Shown: positions 56,064-64,000 of the stretch, in pieces
How the letters are laid out: every line of letters starts with the position of its first letter
Position numbering within the stretch: the first letter of the stretch is position 1
NCBI GenBank assembly: GCA_022925895.1
Contig: JAKSYS010000014.1
Location: forward strand, 207,807-271,806
Direction: 5' to 3'
Origin: Fragilaria crotonensis
Taxonomy: Eukaryota; Bacillariophyta; Fragilariophyceae; Fragilariales; Fragilariaceae
DNA: 64,000 nt
Translations under genes and position numbers: made by a program
The notes under the pieces: generated by a model
The model's input: only the letters and a program-made list of their open reading frames with translations
The model's database searches: none
What the model was told of the DNA's origin: nothing

Positions 56064-56117
56064 GGGCCTGTCCATTCGTTTTTTTTTGTACATCGAAGTT
56101 TCCAAGTTTCCAAGGGC
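56064..56117 (+). repeat. Left terminal inverted repeat of the Harbinger element
   Basis: GGGCCTGTCCATTCG, a T run, then AAGTTTCCAAGTTTCCAAGG; matches the reverse complement of 61722-61775 with a few differences. Confidence 0.85.
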
Positions 56118-56278
56118 ACATAACCAATAAAATTAGGGTTCGATTTTTACTTCGACTAGTAAGTTGTGTCCATTCGTAAAAACGGAAATCCAAGTTCCGA
56201 ACTTCCAAGTTTGACCAAACTGGTGACGAACATCCTGTTTCTCGGACAACACGGCATAGCTTTTTTACAATTTTCAAG

Positions 56279-57262
56279 ATGACAATAAAGTCAAGGGTGT
56301 CCAGCTATCAATCCTCATCTGTCCTGAACATAGTTGCCCATGCGGCAGCTATCATAGTTCAAGGGCGCCAACATCGTAGAAGGCAACGGCCAAAGACAAC
56401 TGTAGGATCTAGGCCAGGACGTGTTTTTCGTATAGTACGCCAACGAAGGTCAGTGAGGGACATTGACAATCAACTTGGGGATGTCTATTTCCGAAGGGCA
56501 TATCGAATGAAGTATGAGACTTTCCAGAATCTTGCCTCAATGCTCCGCCAGCACATAATTGCTGCATCTGGAAAGAAAGAACACTCAAGGAATTATCGTC
56601 AGAATGGACAAATATCGACGGATGTCCGACTTGCGTGTGCCTTGCGTTGGTTTGCAGGAGGATCTCTATACGACATAATGACTACTTATGGAATCGGTCA
56701 TACAGATGCCATCGACAGTTGTTGGTATGTTGTTGACGCTATCAACAGTCATCCAAACTTCGAAATTGCATACCCTGAAGAACACGACAAGCAACAATCC
56801 ATAGCTGAAGGTTTCCGGCAAGTTTCTGGTGCCAATTTTGCATGCTGTGCAGGTGCAATTGATGGAATCCTAATTTGGATTCATAAACCGTCTGAGAGAG
56901 ATTGTGCAAAATCTGGCTGCAGCTCAGGAAAGTTCATGTGTGCGCGAAAGAAGAAGTTTGGATTGAATTGTCAAGCAGTGAGCGATGTTCGCGGCAGGAT
57001 ACTGGACATATCCATCATGTATCCCGGATCAACTTCCGATTGTCTGGCATTCGAAGGCATGAACCTGTTTCAGAAGCTGGAGAGCAGCATGTTAGCTCCA
57101 GGGTTGTGCCTTTTTGGCAACAACGCTTACCTAAACACATCCGACATGGCAACTCCGTATGCTGCTGTTTCAGGTGGCTCAAAAGATGCATATAACTTTT
57201 ACCAATCGCAGTTGCGAATTCGAATCGAATGCACTTTTGGTATATTAACGCATCGATGGTAG
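56279..57262 (+). CDS. Harbinger transposase, C-terminally truncated, second catalytic Asp replaced
   Basis: 327 codons from ATG at 56279. Family blocks: LACALRWFAGGSLYDIMTTY; GAIDGILIWIHKP (first Asp); KKKFGLNCQAVSDVRGRILD; ISIMYPGSTSDCLAFE; LFGNNAYLNTSDMATPYA; and RIRIECTFGILTHRW, with the catalytic Glu. The second Asp normally sits in GDxAY, but here it reads GNNAY, so Asp is Asn and DDE chemistry should fail. A stop directly after THRW removes the usual C-terminal helix region, and a matching C-terminal piece lies on the other strand at 57536-57787. This copy is therefore probably a non-functional source of DNA, though the ends may still be mobilised in trans. Confidence 0.88.
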   Translation: MTIKSRVSSYQSSSVLNIVAHAAAIIVQGRQHRRRQRPKTTVGSRPGRVFRIVRQRRSVRDIDNQLGDVYFRRAYRMKYETFQNLASMLRQHIIAASGKKEHSRNYRQNGQISTDVRLACALRWFAGGSLYDIMTTYGIGHTDAIDSCWYVVDAINSHPNFEIAYPEEHDKQQSIAEGFRQVSGANFACCAGAIDGILIWIHKPSERDCAKSGCSSGKFMCARKKKFGLNCQAVSDVRGRILDISIMYPGSTSDCLAFEGMNLFQKLESSMLAPGLCLFGNNAYLNTSDMATPYAAVSGGSKDAYNFYQSQLRIRIECTFGILTHRW

Positions 57263-57535
57263 ATCCCAGCAATGAACAAACTCCAAGGCTGTCGGCATTT
57301 TATGTTAGTGAATGTTGCCAAATCGAAGCGGAAATTCGGAGCCTCGAACTTGAAAATTTTTAACGACAATGCTTTAAATGATACTTGACTTTGCCGTAGT
57401 ACTTATTCACTCGTCCTACTTATTTTAACGACGAGCAAAAAGTGATGGTCGTGTAAGATTGGTAGAAGCAACAAAATCATGTAGCCTATCCCGTGGCAGT
57501 GGTGTCCCTTCAGTCTGGCTTATGTAGTTATACCG

Positions 57536-57787
57536 TCATTGTCGGTTATAGCAACCACTGATTCCAATGTCATCAAAATGATTCCCACGGTCAAGCAACT
57601 GTCGAGGAGTAATCCCACTGTTGGAATCGGAAGGGTCTATGGGTACCATCGGAACTGCTCCATGGATCTCATGTTGCCACTCATCTGAGGCTGTACTCGA
57701 CAAAACAACAGTGTCGTCCGCATCGATACAGTAGTTATGTAACTTGGCAAGACAAAGAACGAGTGCAACAGTCTTTCGAATACTCAC
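57536..57787 (-). pseudogene. Inverted C-terminal fragment of a Harbinger transposase
   Basis: The minus strand reads IRKTVALVLCLAKLHNYCID, the conserved C-terminal helix of DDE_Tnp_4 transposases, then an acidic tail. It is missing from the plus-strand transposase that ends at 57262. A GTGAGT-like donor lies at the upstream boundary, so it may be an exon of an inverted copy. It implies an internal inversion or fusion of two elements. Confidence 0.75.
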
Positions 57788-58319
57788 ATGATCCTCGGAA
57801 CGGTGCGGGTTTTACACCCATGCGTAGGCAGTACACTATGCTACATTTTTGTGACATTTGGATATGCTGATTTGTAGCAATTTTCTCAACGTAGATAAAC
57901 TTGTACATTTCCATTTATCAATATGCCATTGTTCCAAATTTTTGAAATGAGGCGCATGTATAGTACAATTAATTGTACACATTTCACATAGGTAACCCAA
58001 GATGATTCTCCTGCCTGTCTAAATTTTCACACCAGTACCACACGACAATGCTCCAATCTTTCACATTTCACATATCTATTCCAAGAAGACACAGTTGTTG
58101 ACATAAATGCTACTCAAGTAGCTACATTTGACCATTGTATTGCTCATTTTGTATACTCCCGTTTAGGTTGTTGATTTAAAGCAAAAGTGTACTGCTTATG
58201 AAACAAGCAAACTCATAGCGTTACTTGGATGCTTCATTTCCTGATCAACTATCACTTACCCCTGAATGGCTAAATGGCTTCCTGTCCGATCATGACCACC
58301 TAGTAAGTGGAGGGGGCTT
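57788..58319. other. Element interior without a recognised gene
   Basis: A/T-rich, with TTGTACA/TGTACA words and repeated CACATTTCACAT near 57970-58075. Confidence 0.4.
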
Positions 58320-58740
58320 GATATGGATGAATTTTTTCAAAGAACAAGTGTAGAATGGAGAGTGGCTTCACGTCCAATCACCACCTCTAAATGGAGAGTA
58401 GAGTGGCTTCACATCCGTTTCAAAGCTTCACATCGAATCGCCACCTCTAAATGGAGAGTGGCTTCATGTCCGTTTCAATGCTTCACGTCCGAGTGCCACC
58501 TCTAAATGGAGAGCGGCGCGCACATCCGTTATACTCCTACTTACTGGTTGATTAAGCTTGCTTCACGTCCGAGTGCCACCTCTACATGGAGAGCGGCTTC
58601 ACGTCCGTTCCAGTTGATTGAGCTTCACGTCCGAGTGCCACCTCTACGTGGAGAGCGGCTTCACGTCTGTTCCAGTTGATTGAGCTTCACGTCCGAGTGC
58701 CACCTCTAAATGGAGAGCGGCTTCACGTCCGTTACACGCC
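58320..58740. repeat. Tandem repeat of about 55-80 bp, six units
   Basis: The core CCACCTCTAAATGGAGAG recurs near 58381, 58441, 58496, 58576, 58638 and 58700, followed by CGGCTTCACGTCCGTT. The last three units are the most regular (62 bp). The inner CCACCTCTA...TGGAGAG part is weakly self-complementary. Confidence 0.85.
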
Positions 58741-59079
58741 TTCGTACTGATTGATTGTTGTTTCTGGATTTGAACCCTGAGCCTCCTTTTACACTAGTCA
58801 CTCATCCTATGCTCACGGCACCGTGAACACAGGTGTAAAATAAGGTATAAAACCATTGAAATGAGCAACCACTTCGATCAAGCGCATCCAATGGAAGATG
58901 CTAAAACAACAAAATGGCATCAAGAACAAGTCAACCCATCCACATCAGTGGGGCTACAAAATCTATGCTGCACATAATTAGCTATTCAATACAATTGCAT
59001 ATATGAAGGAAGCATAATCAATATTTGATATTGTATACATTTCTAGTAGTACTTTGTGAAGGAGGTAAATAAATTTTTA

Positions 59080-60661
59080 GATGAAGCGAGTAAGTCAGCA
59101 TGAAAAATTGAGAGCCGTTTCTTCAAGTACTTTTACTAACTCTGCATTTAGTTTCCTGTATAGCCTTGCTGCATCAGTCAACTCGGCCTTTCGACGGAAA
59201 AGGCATTCATTCGTTGCTCGTGATTTCGATCCTCATCTCGATCATTTAACAATTGTCGCTGGCAATCAGCAAGTTCTCTAATTGACTGGACCAGAGGAAG
59301 CAATGTTGATTCTTCATTGTTGTCGTCTTGTTGGCGACGTTTGCGTTTGCGGCTGCTGCCACGACTACTTGTGCTGACACCAGCACAAGATGCATCGGAT
59401 GCACCAGTACCATCGCTCAGACGCTGCAGGGATGATTGAAGAAGTTGGTGGCGGTCTGCTACCTCCCAAAAGTACAAAAGATAGGAAGGTCGACCGTTAA
59501 GGAAGGCGGCTCGAGTGTGCAAAGCACGAGCTGGCCGTCCAACAAGTGACCCATGAGGATATCTTGGTCGGCCTCATCTCCGGCCTTGATCTTGTTCGTC
59601 ATCACCAGCTTCGTCATCCGAAACAGACGACGATGCACAGGACAAGAATTCCGCTGCATCATGACTTTCATAGTCTGCTTGATCAATGCCACCCTCGCCC
59701 TGTCCGCTCTGCTCCCACCTACTGATGATACGAAGTAAATCAGATCGCATCGACGCAAAAATGTCTTGAATCTACTGTGGAGTTGCTGGCGAGAGTGCAG
59801 CTACTAGTTCGTACGAACAAACAGTTGCACTCACGTAGTCAACGTGACAATCCGACGCCGGTGCAATTGGATTGAATTCCGGACTATTCCATAGGTCAGA
59901 AATTACTTCGAATACAGTTTTAGGTCTGTCGTGATTGTGGAAACGAGTTGTTAGCAAACATAAGATGCAGCACAAGCCAGCGGGAAGCATTCGTCGTCAT
60001 GGTGCTTACCTACGTTCACTATGGCGTGCATCTAATTCTTGTCGAGTTTGGACGTCAGCACTTGTGAGGAAAAGAGCCTTCACTTGATCCTGTGTTAGAC
60101 ACATCATAACACGAAGGTAAGGAACACTTCCGCGCCATCGCCCGCCAATGTTGCTGGTATTTGCCGCCACCAACTCACAAGTCTCTTGTTGTTGCTGCTG
60201 GGCCCTCATCAAGACGCAGAATGGCTACTTCCATAGTAAGAAAGTCAACGTCCACATCCACATGAACTGGGTTTTGTTGGAGCCACTCTATCGTTTGCTG
60301 TCGAGTCCAATTACTTGGGCGAGGGATTGGGGATATGTTGAACAGCTTTGCTCGTCTTGCAATTTCCTTACCATAATCCGTGTTTTTTGGACGCAACGAT
60401 GTTTTGGGAAGTAGTGACCATGGTTCGGTTTCAAAACTGAAAAGAGGAACATTATCGCATTGCAAGCCAACACAGCCACATTAGATACAGTACCTTCTTC
60501 TCATTGCCAGATTCTTCGTACGCTTTCTGGCACGGACACAACTCCTCATCTTCAGTAGAGGCAGCAGGCAGTCTAGCAGCAAGCAGCAGCGGTGATTCAG
60601 CATTTTCCTCGTCAGCCACAGGTGCAGCACTTTCATCAAGTGAGCCTTCGATGCTGCTCAT
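59080..60661 (-). CDS. Harbinger accessory protein, multi-exon and frame-broken
   Basis: Second gene of the element, likely the DNA-binding partner. A start at 60661 gives an acidic MSSIEGSLDE leader. A splice from about 60489 to 60436 (GTATCT...TTTTCAG) joins to FETEPWSLLPKTSLRPKNTD and PSNWTRQQTIEWLQQNP. Later segments read GRWRGSVPYLRVMMCLTQDQ, TRQELDARHSER, RPKTVFEVISDLWNSPEFNP and GRPSYLLYFWEVADRHQLLQ, ending in a basic KRKRRQ tail. At least one frame switch near 60205 and introns near 60000 are needed. The blocks are consistent in order and strand, but I cannot fix all exon ends. No catalytic motif is seen, as expected for the accessory protein. Confidence 0.6.
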
Positions 60662-61721
60662 CGTGTACACCAGCCCACGAGGTGCTGTTATGATTCGTCT
60701 GCTTCTTGCTTTTGGTTGTACTATGTGAGAATTGTCAAAATCAAAGATACTCCCAGAAGGCAAAGAACACATGTTCCTCGTGCAAATGCAGTCAATCCAA
60801 TGGTCAGCATAAAAGGTTATGAAACTTGGATTTCTGAACTTGGCTAAAAAAATCTCGTTAAGGCCGGTGCTTGCAGCGAACGAAACGTTTTCAGCAGAAC
60901 GGACGTCACGTACTGTTCCGTGAAAACGTGAAATATGGTCCTTACAGGCGTACTCCCTAGAAATAACCACAAAACCGCAGAATCGGAGAGCATTTTATAT
61001 ATACTATATAGACATGTATAGGTGTAAAAGAAATCAGGCGTTGAATGTAGTTGCGTGAAAAATGTACTAAAGTTATCATGTGGATCAGTCGTCTCGTTTG
61101 TCGCTTGTCACGTCGTTCGTCGAACAAATTTGCCGCCATGAGCAAATGGGCCAAAAAAACCGCAAGAAGCACTCGACAGACATGCCGCGCGGCTCGTAAA
61201 AGAAAGGCAGGCGCTCGTTTCGTTCGGATGCTACGATTCGCCGTCTCGGATCAAACGACGAGCTTCTCTATCGGATGCGGTTATCTGTGACAATCAGATA
61301 AGTTCCGAAGACAAGAATTGCCGCCTGCCCGCGCACCGCAACTCGCATTGTACTCCATTGTCACAGCGTACTGTAGTACCACACCGTCCCATGCCTGGTC
61401 CCATTTAGTCCAATTTCTAATTACGTAGCACTTCATACACAAACTCGATTGTTGCGTTTCGTGCGAACCCGGCTTTCACACAGAACGCCCGCGGCGTTCT
61501 GTGGTTTCGATCAAAAGTACCCGGATCCCCGAAACGCGCGCGCCTTTCGGGGGCAGTTTTGGGGGCTGTAAGGACCATTTTTCCCCAGAATGGACGCGGC
61601 GTTCTGTTTTGCGGGACGTTTCGTTCGCTGCAAGCACCGGCCTAACTTGGATTTCCAAGTTAACAAAAGACGAGTCCCACTAAATCAAAAATCCAAGTTG
61701 ATTCACGAATCAATGGGTTAT
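60662..61721. other. Right part of the Harbinger element, no clear gene
   Basis: Contains the upstream flank of the accessory gene, an inverted pair of about 30 bp (GGCCGGTGCTTGCAGCGAAC at 60862 and its complement near 61622), and repeated AACTTGGATTT motifs near the right end. Confidence 0.55.
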
Positions 61722-61775
61722 GCGCTCTTGGAAACTTGGAAACTTAGATTTAAAAAAAACCGAATGGACAGGCCC
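61722..61775 (-). repeat. Right terminal inverted repeat of the Harbinger element
   Basis: Complement of the left end: CTTGGAAACTTGGAAACTTAG, A run, CGAATGGACAGGCCC, followed by TTA. Confidence 0.85.
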
Positions 61776-61778
61776 TTA

Positions 61779-63389
61779 GAGCCACTAAAAGAAATTGAGC
61801 CATTCTTAAATGGTACTCCAGTACTCAATATGAATTAAATTAGTACCAGGTACTACACACATATGGCAATGATGTTCCTTGCCATGTGGAGCAACTTCAC
61901 TTTGTTGTGCTGAACACCAATTTTGGACACCAGTGTTATGTTAATCACACTGGAAGTTGGTACAAGTACCTCTGAAATTATGCACCTGCTCCCGAATTTT
62001 ACACCATTGAGCCGGGCCTCCAATTTTGCATTGCGTATCATTCAGTACTGGTTCATGTCGATGCGAGAAATATATTTAACATTTTCGCGAAATACATTTT
62101 ACTTGTTGAACGAGTTGGAATGACACTCGTACACCTGGTACTCCAGAGTACCGGTTGCAAACCGATACCAATGCTAAACTTTACAATCAGCAAGCGTAGC
62201 AGTACCTCGAACTGGTGTAAATTTTCCCTGGAATGATGTAAAATTATTCAAAGGATGAATATAAAATACTATTAGGGTATATATAGAGTCAACAAATTGC
62301 TTGGAGCCACTAAAAACAAAATGATGCTTCCAAATCATCGATAACTTCATCAATTATTTCTCCAGTGCACAAATGATTGAACCATGTGATACCTCAAAGC
62401 ATTATCTAACTATGCTACATTTGAAGTGAACTAGATTAAACAGATTTTCATTTTGATATTTTTAGTCCAACATGATGTAATTCTAGTGTCTCGAAGCCAT
62501 TTTTAGGTGATACTCCGAGAACACCTACCGGTACCAGGTAGCTAGCAGGCGCAAGTATCATACTAGAATCCAACTCGAACAGCTCGAAGTATGCGATGTA
62601 CACTGCCTGGTAGACCCCTACGGAAGCTCGGAGCTCGGAAGTCGATGGTTGGTGGTCGATGGTCGGTGGTCGATGGTCGATGGTCGATGGTCGGTGGTCG
62701 GTGCCCGCATTCAGAATAGTCGGTAGTTTTTCGAAACTCGCCCACAAGCCGCTCACAGAACCCTACCGGTAGTCGTACAGGTGCAGTAGTGCTGTGCACC
62801 CCAGTACTCAGTACGAGCCGAAGTACTGGTTGCGAATACTGGAGTCTACAGGAAGTCCCGCGCCTCCCGTACTCCTATCTCCCCTATGACAAGATGCCGG
62901 TATTGTACCATTTACCATTCTGTACCAGGTACTACCGGTAGTCTCTAGTACCTGGTACCACAGAAATGTGGAATGCAATGATATGACGTCACAATTTCAG
63001 CTGGTTTCACGTACGTAATACAAGCACTGCAATACGACAGTACGGCAACGACAGCATCCTTGTTGGCATCTCAATAGGCGTCCTTCACTGCATTCTACTC
63101 AAATCTGCCTCCCAAATTGCTTATGATGGATGAGAAGGCGAAGCATTCACAACCGCGAGCTATCTATGAGACGAAGGATGCATGGCAAGTGGTAAGTCTC
63201 ATCTCTGGCGCAAAGCCATTCGGTAACCTCATTGTTAAGTATTTCGATGACTTGTTTCGAGAAAAATAAGCATATCAGAGAACCAACACTTCTCTTGATG
63301 AACCTTCGAACGTATCTCTCGTGTCGTTGAAGGATAATGTTCAATGTCAAAAGGACGTAATTCATAAATGTAAACAGGCCTCTACGAGC
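61779..63389. other. Intergenic DNA without a recognised gene
   Basis: About 1.6 kb. GTAC words are frequent from 62500 to 63060, a heptamer repeat lies at 62641-62703, and a GTACCAGGTACTACCGGTAG cluster lies near 62925-62945. Confidence 0.45.
62641..62703. repeat. Short heptamer minisatellite, nine units
   Basis: GTCGATG/GTCGGTG units (consensus GTCGRTG) repeat nine times. Same period as the larger repeat at 14961-15207 but unrelated in sequence. Confidence 0.85.
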
Positions 63390-64000
63390 CTAAGAAAGAA
63401 CAGGAAGAGACCCAGAACTTTCTCCGTTGTTTTCAAGCAGTGCAGAAACAAACGCATGTTCCTCCATTGGAGTGTCGAAAACATCAAGGTCATCATCCAT
63501 GTCAGAAAGGTGGTGAGATGACAACTTCTGTCTCTTCGACGAGGGTTCTGATTCAAATAGGGAGGGTAGAGGTGGAACCACGTCTTGAACGCAACAAGGG
63601 AGCGAATCCGACGAAAGGTTTGCTACGCTGTGAGGCTTCAACATAGGGATCTCGTCGCTATCGGTGCGATCGTTGAACGAGGAGTGTTCAGTGGCTTGAC
63701 AAGAGGAAGGTGGTGGCTCGTACGTCTCGTGAAGGTCACCAGAGTCGGTCAGCCAGTCAAGCGTATCCGCAACGTCCAAGAGGCAGTCGATATCGGTGCC
63801 CTTTGAGTACCACGAAGGCATATCCTTGACATCCGTCCACGATGGGAAGATGGCATCAGAAACTCCAGTTGGACTGACTTCTCCGCAAGAAGGAAGAAAC
63901 GTTGGATAATCGGAAGGCAACGTTATAGGATTCGCACCTACTTGACGTGCAACTTCGTTGACTTGAACAGCGTCGTTGCTGCCATGAATAGGGGCTGGAG
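63390..64000 (-). CDS. Unknown acidic protein, C-terminal part, runs off the right edge
   Basis: The minus strand is open from the window edge to a stop at 63390, at least 203 residues. There is no ATG in this part, so the N terminus lies outside. The visible part is rich in Asp, Ser and Pro, with SKRQKLSSHH (a possible basic nuclear signal) and an acidic end (DMDDDLDVFDTPMEEHAF). This composition resembles activation regions of transcription factors, but no DNA-binding domain is in view, so no family is assigned. Confidence 0.6.
   Translation of the reverse strand, partial: PAPIHGSNDAVQVNEVARQVGANPITLPSDYPTFLPSCGEVSPTGVSDAIFPSWTDVKDMPSWYSKGTDIDCLLDVADTLDWLTDSGDLHETYEPPPSSCQATEHSSFNDRTDSDEIPMLKPHSVANLSSDSLPCCVQDVVPPLPSLFESEPSSKRQKLSSHHLSDMDDDLDVFDTPMEEHAFVSALLENNGESSGSLPVLS

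Larger units (their letters stand above)
56064..61775. mobile_element. PIF/Harbinger element with TTA target duplication
   Basis: Inverted ends GGGCCTGTCCATTCG (56064-56078) and its complement (61761-61775) are bounded by TTA on both sides (56061-56063 and 61776-61778), the standard Harbinger duplication. The ends continue with related T-run and AAGTTTCCAAGTTTCCAAG sequences. Inside are a transposase (plus), a reversed piece of transposase C terminus, a tandem-repeat block, and an accessory gene (minus), the two-gene set usual for Harbinger elements. The element lies 72 bp from the DIRS element. Confidence 0.9.

Overview
This window is nuclear DNA from a eukaryotic alga, most likely a diatom. 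The reasons are: short GT-AG introns (about 60-300 bp), split monocistronic genes on both strands, a full set of eukaryotic housekeeping families (ATG4, METTL16, SF3A1, DEAH helicase, TRAPPC2L, RAB6, atlastin, PIP kinase, ShK-type prolyl 4-hydroxylase), and three kinds of eukaryotic mobile element. The lineage call rests on gene style and element content and is an inference. I saw no bacterial operon, CRISPR array, rRNA or tRNA.

Layout. 1-532: 5' part of an unknown minus-strand gene cut by the window edge. 1222-8078: a Mutator-like element (MULE) with ~440-bp terminal inverted repeats and a perfect 9-bp target duplication; it carries a SWIM-type transposase and a ULP1-like protease, and a 1.33-kb second element sits inside its right repeat. 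8844-24000: ATG4 and METTL16, a START-like protein, a heptamer minisatellite, SF3A1, a micro-exon gene, a small CHCH protein, a two-exon unknown and a possible PP1-binding protein. 24084-36750: a DHX29/DHX57-type helicase divergent from TRAPPC2L; a CS-domain membrane protein; an SDR-type dehydrogenase; RAB6; atlastin. Within this block TRAPPC2L and the dehydrogenase were duplicated as a pair, and each pair later lost the opposite member. 37310-40530: a decayed Harbinger transposase and a purine-rich non-autonomous element. 40802-48290: an unknown ORF, an F-box protein, a four-ShK prolyl 4-hydroxylase and a PIP kinase. 48932-55991: a DIRS-order (PAT-like) tyrosine-recombinase retroelement with split direct repeats, one of which is interrupted by a TA-flanked MITE. 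56064-61775: a Harbinger element with TTA duplications, a transposase lacking one catalytic Asp, and an accessory gene. 63390-64000: 3' part of an unknown acidic protein cut by the right edge.

Two window-wide patterns stand out. First, several otherwise well-conserved genes (RAB6, atlastin, the helicase, the CS-domain protein, the dehydrogenase, and the transposon ORFs) carry 1-, 2- or 5-nt indels at homopolymers or short tandem repeats. This looks more like consensus error, or an unusual indel spectrum, than ordinary gene death. Second, intergenic DNA between genes is dense in GTAC and TAC/GTA words that are scarce inside the coding exons.

Functionally the host genes cover autophagy (ATG4), RNA modification and splicing (METTL16, SF3A1), translation or RNA unwinding (helicase), endomembrane traffic (TRAPPC2L, RAB6, atlastin, PIP kinase), protein turnover (F-box) and collagen-type hydroxylation (P4H). 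They are not a pathway cluster; neighbours are simply adjacent, often divergent or convergent.
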